A stretch of 35,908 nucleotides of DNA from contig JAISMV010000087.1 in NCBI GenBank assembly GCA_031276535.1, positions 1-35,908 of the forward strand, read 5' to 3'. Shown here one piece after another: positions 8,974-15,559 of this stretch. A model generated the notes under the pieces. The model searched no databases and was not told the origin of the DNA. It worked only from the letters and a program-made list of their open reading frames with translations. The position numbers and the translations under genes are program-made. Position 1 is the first letter of the stretch, and every line of letters starts with the position of its first letter. The stretch comes from Flavobacteriaceae bacterium (lineage in GTDB: Bacteria > Bacteroidota > Bacteroidia > Flavobacteriales > Weeksellaceae).

Positions 8974-9110
8974 ATGAAACTAACCGAACGGGTATCAAAA
9001 CCAAGTACAGCCCTTGAATGGGATGTGATCCTTACCAGAGGAAGAGTATCCGTTGATCTGGTGCGGCTATAGATGCCATAACCGGAAAATACTTATGGGT
9101 AAGCTATTAA
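8974..9110 (+). pseudogene. glpD: Decayed N-terminus of aerobic glpD
   Basis: From ATG 8974 the frame reads MKLTERVSKPSTALEWDVI, a typical GlpD start leading into the FAD-binding fold. It then loses the glycine-rich loop and stops at 9070-9072. In the next frame from 9057 the sequence reads SGAAIDAI, which continues the expected WDVIxxGGGxSGxGAAIDA pattern of flavobacterial GlpD. It then stops at 9108. A small deletion plus substitutions have thus destroyed the Rossmann motif, and the rest of the gene is gone. The remnant now forms the leader of glpK. This suggests an ancestral glpD-glpK-glpF unit. Confidence 0.6.
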
Positions 9111-9154
9111 TTAGACGATCAAAAAATAAAATAATTAACTAAAATCAAAAAAAA

Positions 9155-10660
9155 ATGGCAGAAAAATTCATCTTAGCCCTTGATCAGGGAACTACATCTT
9201 CCAGAGCCATCTTATTTAATCATAGAGGAGAAATTGTTTCGGTGGCACAAAAAGATTATACCCAACATTTTCCTAAACCCGGATGGGTGGAACATGATCC
9301 TGAGGAAATATGGTCTTCACAAATTTCCGTTGCAGCAGAAACAATCGCAAAAAAAGGAATAACAGGTTTAGACGTAGCGGCTATCGGAATCACCAATCAA
9401 CGGGAAACCACAATCGTATGGGATAGAGAAACCAGCGAACCTGTTTACAACGCCATCGTTTGGCAGGACAGACGAACAGCCAAATACTGCGACGAACTTA
9501 AAGCACAGGGATTAACCGATGAAATAAGACAGAAAACAGGTCTGATCTTAGACGCATACTTTTCAGGAACCAAGGTCAAATGGATTTTAGACAACGTTCC
9601 CGGAGCAAGGGAAAAAGCCGAACAGGGAAAACTTTGTTTCGGAACGGTCGATACCTGGCTGATATGGAAACTTACCAGAGGAAAGATGCATGTTACGGAT
9701 GTATCCAACGCTTCCCGTACTTTGTTATTCAATATTCACACCTTACAATGGGATGATGATCTGTTAAAACTGTTTAACATCCCTAAATCCATGCTTCCCG
9801 AAGTGAAACAAAGCAGCGAAGTATACGGAGAAACTTCCACAACTCTGTTTTCAACAAAAATTCCGATTTCCGGAATAGCAGGAGACCAGCAAGCCGCTTT
9901 ATTCGGACAATTATGTACCAACGCAGGTATGGCTAAGAATACGTATGGCACGGGATGTTTTCTGTTAATGAATACGGGAGAGAAACCGGTTCTATCGAAA
10001 AATAATCTTTTGACCACTATCGCATGGAAAATAAACGGAAAAACCTACTATGCTTTGGAAGGCAGCGTTTTCGTAGGTGGAGCAGCCGTTCAATGGATCA
10101 GGGATGGCGCTAAGTTGGTAAAAACCTCCCCGGACACTGAAAATCTGGCTAAAACAGTTCCTGATAACGGAGGAGTATATTTTGTCCCTGCTTTAACCGG
10201 ATTGGGCGCTCCTTATTGGGATCCTTATGCGAGAGGGGGTATTCTGGGTATCACAAGAGGTACTACCGACGGGCATATTGCAAGAGCAACACTGGAAGGT
10301 ATCGCATATCAGGTATACGATCTGATAAAAGCAATGGAAGCGGATTCCGGAGTGCAGGAACTTGAATTAAGAGTAGACGGAGGCGCCTGCGCCAACAACC
10401 TGATGATGCAATTTCAGGCAGATATTTTCGGATTTGAAGTGATAAGACCTAAAACATTGGAAACTACGGCGCTGGGAGCTGCCTATCTGGCAGGATTAGC
10501 GGTAGGTTTCTGGAGCAGCATTGACGAACTTCAGGAACAAAGGTCTATAGATCGTGTTTTCAAACCTGAAATGGATAAAGCGCAAGCCCAACATTATATC
10601 AAAGGATGGAAAAAAGCTGTCAGCCGGGTATTAAACTGGGTGGATGAAGAAGATAAATAA
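9155..10660 (+). CDS. glpK: Glycerol kinase
   Basis: Phosphorylates glycerol with ATP to sn-glycerol-3-phosphate, trapping it in the cytoplasm. This 501-residue FGGY-family kinase has the N-terminal phosphate-1 motif [11 protein letters not shown] (about residues 8-18), the substrate segment NQRETT with VWQDRRT (about 83-108), the [11 protein letters not shown] loop (about 245), and the C-terminal adenosine motif region with [10 protein letters not shown]. All family positions are intact and the length is standard. It starts at the ATG following an A-rich leader that contains the glpD remnant, and is followed after 37 bases by glpF. It is likely repressed by the neighbouring DeoR-type regulator. 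Confidence 0.97.
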   Translation: MAEKFILALDQGTTSSRAILFNHRGEIVSVAQKDYTQHFPKPGWVEHDPEEIWSSQISVAAETIAKKGITGLDVAAIGITNQRETTIVWDRETSEPVYNAIVWQDRRTAKYCDELKAQGLTDEIRQKTGLILDAYFSGTKVKWILDNVPGAREKAEQGKLCFGTVDTWLIWKLTRGKMHVTDVSNASRTLLFNIHTLQWDDDLLKLFNIPKSMLPEVKQSSEVYGETSTTLFSTKIPISGIAGDQQAALFGQLCTNAGMAKNTYGTGCFLLMNTGEKPVLSKNNLLTTIAWKINGKTYYALEGSVFVGGAAVQWIRDGAKLVKTSPDTENLAKTVPDNGGVYFVPALTGLGAPYWDPYARGGILGITRGTTDGHIARATLEGIAYQVYDLIKAMEADSGVQELELRVDGGACANNLMMQFQADIFGFEVIRPKTLETTALGAAYLAGLAVGFWSSIDELQEQRSIDRVFKPEMDKAQAQHYIKGWKKAVSRVLNWVDEEDK

Positions 10661-10697
10661 TTACGAATAATAACCACACAAAAAATATATACTATTT

Positions 10698-11432
10698 ATG
10701 GACCTTTTATATGTTAAATGTTTAGCCGAATTAATCGGCACAATGATCTTAATCTTACTGGGAAACGGAGTTTGCGCCAATGTAGCATTGAAAAAAACGG
10801 GAGGTAACAATTCCGGGCTTATAGTTATTGCTTCAGGATGGGCTTTTGCCGTATATGTAGCTGCATCCATTACGAGTCCGATCAGCGGAGCTCATTTAAA
10901 CCCGGCATTAACTATAGGATTGGCTTTTGCAGGGAATTTTGAATGGTCAATGGTTGTTCCCTACATCATTTCTCAAATGATAGGCGCCTTTCTGGGAGCC
11001 GTGTTGATGTATGTCCACTATAAGGATCACTTTGACGCGACACCCGATGGTCCCACAAAAAGAGGAGTATTTTGTACCGCCCCTTCGATCAGAAATTACC
11101 CCAGAAATGTACTATCTGAAATAATAGGAACTTTCGTATTGGTATTTTTCCTTCTCTATTTTACATCAGGGGAAGGATTAGGCTCTGTAGGAACCGTTCC
11201 GGTGGCAATACTCATCTGGGCGATCGGGGTGTCTTTAGGAGGTACTACCGGATATGCCATTAATCCTGCCAGAGATCTTGGACCTCGTATAGCTCATGCA
11301 TTATTACCCATAAAAGATAAAGGAGACAGCGATTGGGGATATTCCTGGGTTCCTGTTATTGGACCTGTCATTGGAGGTATAATTGCCGGAGGATTGTATG
11401 TGATTTTGCAACCTTATTTCAGTGTAGTATAA
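10698..11432 (+). CDS. glpF: Glycerol uptake facilitator (aquaglyceroporin)
   Basis: A MIP-family channel in the inner membrane for facilitated entry of glycerol. The 244-residue product carries both pore NPA motifs, SGAHLNPA (NPA at 68-70) and YAINPARD (NPA at 189-191). The aspartate after the second NPA-Arg (D193) and the following LGPR mark the glycerol-conducting subgroup rather than water-only channels. Six hydrophobic helices can be traced. It lies 37 bases after glpK, so the two are co-transcribed. A MITE-like repeat begins 17 bases after its stop codon. Confidence 0.96.
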   Translation: MDLLYVKCLAELIGTMILILLGNGVCANVALKKTGGNNSGLIVIASGWAFAVYVAASITSPISGAHLNPALTIGLAFAGNFEWSMVVPYIISQMIGAFLGAVLMYVHYKDHFDATPDGPTKRGVFCTAPSIRNYPRNVLSEIIGTFVLVFFLLYFTSGEGLGSVGTVPVAILIWAIGVSLGGTTGYAINPARDLGPRIAHALLPIKDKGDSDWGYSWVPVIGPVIGGIIAGGLYVILQPYFSVV

Positions 11433-11449
11433 AAAACAAAAAAAACTAA

Positions 11450-11639
11450 GAGCCTGTTTAAATTTTATTCAACTATTTATTTTTAGGTTCTAATTATATT
11501 TTGCATTCTTTTTAAGCTATTTTGAGCGGCTTTTTCACTTTTTCTTCTTGATTTAGCCCGCTAAATCTTCAAATAAAAAGCAAAAAATCCATCTCAAAAT
11601 AGCAATAAAAAATAATCGCAATAAAATTTAAACAAGTTC
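11450..11639 (+). repeat. MITE-like 190-bp element, copy 2
   Basis: A complete element. The left end GAGCCTGTTTAAATTTTATT is mirrored by AATAAAATTTAAACAAGTTC on the right, with three mismatches in the outer right end. It contains the palindrome GATTTAGCCCGCTAAATC and has no reading frame. TAA on each side (11447-11449 and 11640-11642) is a likely 3-bp target duplication. It sits between glpF and the outer-membrane gene, starting 17 bases after one and ending 16 bases before the other. Confidence 0.85.
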
Positions 11640-11655
11640 TAAATTTAAGACAGAT

Positions 11656-12399
11656 ATGAAAAAAGTCATTATTTTGCTTGTAGCATCCTTATTCTCCGCT
11701 TCTCTATACAGCCAAAAAGCAGAAAGGCTGGATTTTAATTTAGATGTAAAATCAAATCACCTCTGGAGAGGTATCAAAGTAACTGATGCCGCTATAACAG
11801 CTGTAGATATTAACTATGCTTTAGATGATAAAAAATATCTCAAACTGGGAGTTTGGGGTGGTGCGGGACTATCCGACGCAGACGGAGTTCACTATCATGA
11901 AATCGACTATTACCTTAATTACAGCACCGGAAAATTCGGTATCGGTATTTGGGATGTATTTAACTCCACCGGCTTTACAGGAGAAAAAGCGGATATCTGG
12001 AATTACGATCAAGACACTACAGGTCACAGACTCGACTTGAGAGGATACGTCGTGTTTGCAGAAAATTTCCCTTTAAGATTAGAATATGGAACTTCTTTTT
12101 ATGGAAATGATTTAAATGGAAAAGGCGATCAGAGATTTTCTTCTTATGCGGAATTAAATTATCCTGCAATCAAAGGAAAGGCCGTAGACTTGAATATATT
12201 TTGCGGTGCCGGTTTCGGTCTTACAGGAGATTCTCACTTCTATGGAAACGAGAAAAATAATTTCGATATTGTAAATGTGGGAATTACTGCCTCCAAAAAT
12301 ATAAATGCCTTAGGGTATAAATTACCTGTTTCGGCAACTGTAGTGTGGAATCCTTCCGTTAAACAAGCGAGGATACAGATTGCAGCCTCTTTATTCTAA
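11656..12399 (+). CDS. Outer-membrane beta-barrel protein, possible glycerol-regulon porin
   Basis: The 247-residue product starts with a clear signal peptide (MKKVIILLVASLFSASLYSQ). It continues as alternating hydrophobic/polar strands (DFNLDVKSNHLWRGIKV, KYLKLGVWGGAG and others) and ends in a terminal Phe (AASLF), the usual outer-membrane barrel insertion signal. It resembles small TorF-type or nucleoside-channel-like barrels, but I cannot name the family. Its position after glpK-glpF, ahead of a shared-looking terminator, suggests a role in glycerol or small-solute passage across the outer membrane. That is inference from context. A MITE-like element now lies between it and glpF and may affect read-through. 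Confidence 0.8.
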   Translation: MKKVIILLVASLFSASLYSQKAERLDFNLDVKSNHLWRGIKVTDAAITAVDINYALDDKKYLKLGVWGGAGLSDADGVHYHEIDYYLNYSTGKFGIGIWDVFNSTGFTGEKADIWNYDQDTTGHRLDLRGYVVFAENFPLRLEYGTSFYGNDLNGKGDQRFSSYAELNYPAIKGKAVDLNIFCGAGFGLTGDSHFYGNEKNNFDIVNVGITASKNINALGYKLPVSATVVWNPSVKQARIQIAASLF

Positions 12400-12447
12400 C
12401 AATAAACACGAACAAACTTAACTAGAAAACACTAATAAACTTAATGG

Positions 12448-12480
12448 AAAAGGGTTGTTTTTCTTCGGACAACCCTTTTT
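12448..12480 (+). terminator. Intrinsic terminator at the end of the glpKF-barrel unit
   Basis: AAAAGGGTTGT (12448-12458) pairs with ACAACCCTTTT (12469-12479) across a 10-base loop and is followed by a T run. It marks the end of the glycerol unit. Confidence 0.88.
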
Positions 12481-12834
12481 CACCTTTTATGGTAATTCTC
12501 ATTTTTCCGCAAAAATTATCCCAAAATATCCGTTAAAACGTACCTAAATGAACATTTTAGGATCTTTTCAATTCCAACCCGGTTTGAAAAATAGAAAAAG
12601 AGAGAAAATATTTGGTGAAAAGGAGAATTTTTCGTATCTTTAGGGTATAGAGTGTTCCGTACCTCGTCCCAGAGGTGGTTTTTTGACCTGTCGTATTCTC
12701 CATTTTTTTCGGTTAGTATACCTGAGACTACCTGACTCAGGTTACTTATTTTATAGGTTAATGTTATTTTTCCATCATTTTGTGAAAATAAAAATCATGA
12801 CACTTTATGAGGATATTCAGAAGAAATATCCCGA
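12481..12834. other. Intergenic region with a promoter-like site and small hairpins
   Basis: TTTG at 12611-12614 and TATCTTTA at 12635-12642 are 20 bases apart, a near-consensus plus-strand promoter. Downstream lie a short hairpin ACCTC/GAGGT followed by six T (about 12660-12682). Next comes ACCTGAG/CTCAGGT with a nested palindrome ACCTGACTCAGGT (about 12720-12743). A 38-codon frame (12798-12913, MTLYEDIQKKYPDQKY...) runs antisense into the end of the repressor gene and is probably not a real gene. No recognisable product. Confidence 0.4.
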
Positions 12835-13185
12835 TCAGAAATATTTCTTCTTCAACATACTTATTATTTCTCTTTGTGTGGCAAATACTTCTTCAATTAA
12901 AGAGTCCTCCTGATTATTATCTTTAACGACATCAGAAGCGCCGGTTTTCGTTTTATCCTGTAACATATCGCCATTTCCGGTAAGTAACCAGGTAGGATTT
13001 AATTCGGGAAAAGCGACTAATATTTTTTCAATAGTATCCGTATGCAATCCTGTTTTATTTCTTCTGGCCCTTCCGATTAATCCTACGGACAACCCTGCCA
13101 GCTTAGTAATTTTATTATCATTGATATTCTTGTGTTGCATAAACTCAAGGAGCCTATCTATAGTTGTTTCACATTTGTTTTCCAT
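12835..13185 (-). CDS. Short XRE/cI-like helix-turn-helix repressor
   Basis: The 116-residue product has an N-terminal XRE-type helix-turn-helix (about residues 6-65). It is followed by FPELNPTWLLTGNGDML, a phrase typical of Bacteroidota phage- and island-type repressors. Those usually continue into an S24/LexA-like peptidase domain, but here the protein ends with a short acidic, helical tail, so self-cleavage is not expected. It is divergent from the coiled-coil gene at 13336 and the space between holds a perfect 7-3-7 palindrome, a likely operator for both. It is probably the regulator of this accessory pocket; what it controls is unknown. Confidence 0.8.
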   Translation of the reverse strand: MENKCETTIDRLLEFMQHKNINDNKITKLAGLSVGLIGRARRNKTGLHTDTIEKILVAFPELNPTWLLTGNGDMLQDKTKTGASDVVKDNNQEDSLIEEVFATQREIISMLKKKYF

Positions 13186-13228
13186 AACATAAAGAATTAT
13201 ACTGTTTGAATATAGAAAAAATAATATA

Positions 13229-13245
13229 TTTGTATAGAATACAAA
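13229..13245. promoter_or_regulatory. Palindromic operator between divergent genes
   Basis: TTTGTATAGAATACAAA is a perfect inverted repeat with 7-base arms and a 3-base centre. It lies 44 bases upstream of the repressor start and about 90 bases upstream of the divergent coiled-coil gene. Size and symmetry fit a dimeric XRE repressor site, probably for autoregulation. Confidence 0.65.
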
Positions 13246-13335
13246 GGTAAAAAAAAATAATAATATTGAAAATTGTCAAAACTAAATATTTATATTTACG
13301 CTGTGAATTTTTAACATTTATAACTCTCTTCGATC

Positions 13336-14013
13336 ATGATAAAAGGTGACTTTTTAGACAATATAATAGCTATTTTTCAGGAAAATGAAAGATTCGAGCA
13401 TGTTGACTTTAAAATAGACATTAATCACGGCACAGTGAGGATAGTATATCTTGTTGAGCCTGAATATCATATAACGTTTCAAGATAAGAATCATTTTAAA
13501 GAAAAAGATGAAAATGCCGAATATGATATTTCGGGAGAGGCTATTCCCGGTGAATTTTCATTGCACGAACATTTCACATTAACCCGCAAAACCGATGTAT
13601 ACGCCAAAGTAAAAAGCTGGCTGGATATTATATGGAAGGAAATATCATTGACCTCACCTCTGGGGCTGTTGGAGAAAGAACAGGAACAAATTGATCAGAT
13701 CTGTGAAAAATTCGATTCCTACGAAGACCATTTTACCACGGAAGAAATACTGAAAATAAAGGTGGAATTGAATGCTCTGGAAAAAATATTGGAACAGGAG
13801 ATACTGGACCTTGTAGGAGATACCGAAATTCAAAAGAAAGAATTAGAAAAATTACATAGTCATTTCAAAATGTTAGAACAAATTTTACCTTCTTTGAAAA
13901 AGAAAGGATGGATTAGATGTTTGACAGGAAGAGTCCTTCACAATGTAAAAAGAATTTTAAAGTTGAGACAAAAACTCATTTTAAACAATTCCAATCCTCA
14001 TAAAAATACATAA
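13336..14013 (+). CDS. Orphan protein with C-terminal coiled coil (225 aa)
   Basis: I do not recognise this family. Residues 1 to about 95 look like a compact alpha/beta domain (a helix, then FKIDINHGTVRIVYLV and further strands). Residues about 108 to 215 are strongly helical and charged, with heptad-like spacing of Leu/Ile (for example KVELNALEKILEQEILDLV), ending in a basic segment (VKRILKLRQK). No signal peptide, membrane helix or catalytic motif is seen. The ATG at 13336 is the first in frame. A TATATTTA box near 13288-13295 may be its promoter. It is divergent from the XRE repressor, and the repeat-RNA unit follows about 240 bases after its stop. That context suggests an accessory or island function, but no role can be claimed. 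Confidence 0.65.
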   Translation: MIKGDFLDNIIAIFQENERFEHVDFKIDINHGTVRIVYLVEPEYHITFQDKNHFKEKDENAEYDISGEAIPGEFSLHEHFTLTRKTDVYAKVKSWLDIIWKEISLTSPLGLLEKEQEQIDQICEKFDSYEDHFTTEEILKIKVELNALEKILEQEILDLVGDTEIQKKELEKLHSHFKMLEQILPSLKKKGWIRCLTGRVLHNVKRILKLRQKLILNNSNPHKNT

Positions 14014-14050
14014 AAAATTTGCGTTGAGCACAATAATATGCCTGCATAAA

Positions 14051-14245
14051 TATATATAGAAAAAAATCAATCTTTATAGTGAAAGACGAGTATAATTTTT
14101 TTTAATATTTGAAATGAATAATTTTCCTTGAAAAAAAACATTTTTTTTAATAATTTTTTAAACTTATAACTTATTGAAATTCAGCATTTAAATAAAATTT
14201 ATATTTTAAATGTCAATATTTTTTCATTATATATAGAAAAAAATC
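14051..14245. repeat. Pair of 18-bp direct repeats upstream of the repeat RNA
   Basis: TATATATAGAAAAAAATC occurs at 14051-14068 and again, identically, at 14228-14245. The second copy ends 10 bases before the -33 element of the repeat-RNA promoter. The DNA between is very AT-rich and holds no gene. It may be a protein-binding or duplication scar. Confidence 0.55.
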
Positions 14246-14254
14246 TTAAAAATA

Positions 14255-14286
14255 TTTGGTTTGTTAGAAAAAAGTCTATAACTTTG
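14255..14286 (+). promoter_or_regulatory. Strong Bacteroidota-type promoter of the repeat RNA
   Basis: TTTG at 14255-14258, a 20-base spacer and TAACTTTG at 14279-14286 match the TTTG/N19-21/TAnnTTTG consensus fully. Transcription would start near 14293, directly before the repeat array, with no start codon of any extended frame following. Confidence 0.75.
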
Positions 14287-14319
14287 CATTCAAATAACGA
14301 GAGTTATATTAAAAAGGGC

Positions 14320-14835
14320 TTAATTAACACTAAAAAACTTGAGAGGACAACTTCCTTATTAAAAACACTAAAAAACTTAAAAGAGCACTTTTTATTAAAA
14401 CACTAAAAAATGAATAAGGGCTAAATTAGTTAACACTAAAAAACGAAGAAAGAAACTTTTTATCAAGACACTTAAAAACTGAAAGAGAGATTAATTAGCT
14501 AACGCTGAAAGACCGAAGAGAACATCTTTTTATTAAGACACTAAAAACTGAAGAAGAATTAATTAGCTAATACCGGAAGACAGAAGAGAGCAACTTTTTT
14601 ATTAAGACATTAAAAAACTGAAGAAGAGTTAATTAACTAACACCGGAAGACCAAAGAGAGCAACTTTTTATTAAGACACTGAAAAACTGAAGAAGAATTA
14701 ATTAGCTAACACTGAAAGACCGAAGAGAGCAACTTATTATTAAGACACTTAAAAACTGAAGAAGAGTTAATTAGCAAACACTGGAAGACCAAAGAGAGCA
14801 TCTTATTTTAAACGTTAAAAAGTTTAGTTTTTTCA
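14320..14835 (+). repeat. Tandem array: ~69-bp units made of two ~34.5-bp half-units
   Basis: Units begin with TTAATTA(G/A)CTAA or a variant at 14320, 14422, 14491, 14559, 14629, 14698 and 14767, with spacings of 68-70 from the second on. Each unit splits into two related halves with the core ACACTnAAAnACnGAAGAnGAG. Cores or variants lie at 14327, 14365, 14400, 14433, 14468, 14502, 14538, 14570, 14607, 14640, 14676, 14709, 14745, 14778 and a degenerate one at 14812. From 14468 on they alternate between longer (mostly 36-37) and shorter (mostly 32-33) spacing. Differences are scattered point changes, and there are no unique spacers. The first units are the most diverged. Confidence 0.9.
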
Positions 14836-14871
14836 TTAAGCACGATTAATTAGTGTAGTATTTATTTATTG

Positions 14872-14902
14872 AAAAGTCACCTTATCTAAGGTGGCTTTTT
14901 TT
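14872..14902 (+). terminator. Intrinsic terminator of the repeat RNA
   Basis: AAAAGTCACCTT (14872-14883) pairs with AAGGTGGCTTTT (14888-14899), including one G-T pair, around a tight loop. A run of seven T follows. It lies about 40 bases after the last recognisable repeat half-unit. Confidence 0.85.
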
Positions 14903-14909
14903 GTTTACA

Positions 14910-14950
14910 GACACTATCTCATAAAGTGTGTAAGTTAAAAAAGTTAAGGT
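14910..14950 (-). mobile_element. Possible IS256-type terminal remnant
   Basis: Read on the minus strand the segment contains AACTTACACACTTTATGAG followed by ATAGTGTC. It resembles the terminal inverted repeats of IS256/Mutator-type elements as I remember them. No transposase and no second end are present nearby. Recognition is from memory of the family, so this is tentative. Confidence 0.3.
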
Positions 14951-15050
14951 ATGGATTATAATCTGAGCCCGTATCCTGTACAAAACTTGTGAGATAAGCA
15001 AATAATTTCGTTAGTCTGAACAAGAAGAAACAAATTAGCTTTCGGATTTA

Positions 15051-15092
15051 GTAGCGGGAACAGGACTCGAACCTGTGACCTTCGGGTTATGA
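15051..15092 (-). other. 3' half of initiator tRNA (possible att scar)
   Basis: On the minus strand the sequence starts at the CAT anticodon (TCATAACCCGAAGGTCACAG...) and continues through variable loop, T-arm (GGTTCGAGTCC) and acceptor 3' strand (CCCGCTA). This is the 3' half of an initiator tRNA-fMet. The 5' half is absent: sequence left of the anticodon does not form a D-arm or acceptor. Such 3' halves are classic att footprints of tRNA-targeting integrases. No integrase gene is in the window. Confidence 0.65.
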
Positions 15093-15181
15093 TTATCAAT
15101 AAGTTACACTTTAAATAAAATTATATATACCTAATTTAAAAGCCTTTTACTAAAACTACTGATATAATAGAAAAACTATTA

Positions 15182-15371
15182 GAGCCTGTTTAAATTTTAT
15201 TGCGATTATTTTTTATTGCTATTTTGAGATGGATTTTTTGCTTTTTATTTGAAGATTTAGCGGGCTAAATCAAGAAGAAAAAGTGAAAAAGACGCTCAAA
15301 AGAGCTTAAAAAGAATGCAAAATATAATTAGACCCTAAAAATAAATAGTTGAATAAAATTTAAACAGGCTC
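15182..15371 (-). repeat. MITE-like 190-bp element, copy 3 (inverted)
   Basis: A full-length copy with perfect 20-bp ends GAGCCTGTTTAAATTTTATT and AATAAAATTTAAACAGGCTC. The internal palindrome GATTTAGCGGGCTAAATC is at 15254-15271. Its orientation is opposite to copies 1 and 2. Flanking triplets are TTA on the left and TAA on the right, so a direct target duplication is not clear here. Together with copy 2 it brackets the accessory pocket in inverted orientation. Confidence 0.85.
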
Positions 15372-15504
15372 TAAAATCAATTCCCTGAAAATAGAACATT
15401 TAAACCGGTTTTCTTTTTACGGTATACCCCCTCTGAAAAAAGTTTTGGGAAAAGGTTATCTCACTTTCGGATAATCATTTTAAAAATAAAAATAAAAAAA
15501 AGAG

Positions 15505-15534
15505 TTTGATTTAGAGCGAAAAAAACTAATTTTG
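15505..15534 (+). promoter_or_regulatory. dnaN promoter
   Basis: TTTG (15505-15508), an 18-base spacer and TAATTTTG (15527-15534) form a good Bacteroidota promoter, 25 bases before the dnaN ATG. Confidence 0.7.
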
Positions 15535-15559
15535 TAATCATTAAGAAAAAAATTCATAT

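Larger units (their letters stand above)
14293..14902 (+). ncRNA. Predicted ~0.6-kb repetitive non-coding RNA
   Basis: A consensus promoter, the tandem-repeat array (14320-14835) and an intrinsic terminator (14872-14902) form a self-contained transcription unit of about 610 nt. It cannot encode a protein: most 69-nt units contain TTAATTAGCTAA, which has stop codons in all three frames on both strands. Transcript ends are inferred from promoter and terminator positions. No known RNA family (6S, tmRNA, RNase P, SRP) fits. The repeated ACACTnAAAAACnGAAGAAGAG motif points to a multivalent binding RNA, such as a sponge or scaffold. That function is inference. Confidence 0.55.

Noticed and set aside
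11450-11639. MITE copy 2 as promoter of the barrel gene
   Set aside because: A TATATTTTG stretch inside the element is one base off the TAnnTTTG spacing and has no -33 partner, so it was not called.
12798-12913. 38-codon frame MTLYEDIQKKYPDQKY...
   Set aside because: Its second half is antisense to the end of the repressor gene, and it has no clear promoter close by. It was not called a gene, though the first 14 codons look protein-like.
14320-14835. CRISPR-like array with ~35-nt periodicity
   Set aside because: Successive half-units are similar along their whole length. There are no unique spacers between constant repeats, differences are scattered point changes, and no cas genes are present.
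15051-15092. Intact tRNA-Met gene
   Set aside because: Only the part from anticodon to acceptor 3' strand exists. No D-arm, 5' anticodon strand or 5' acceptor strand is found to the right of it.
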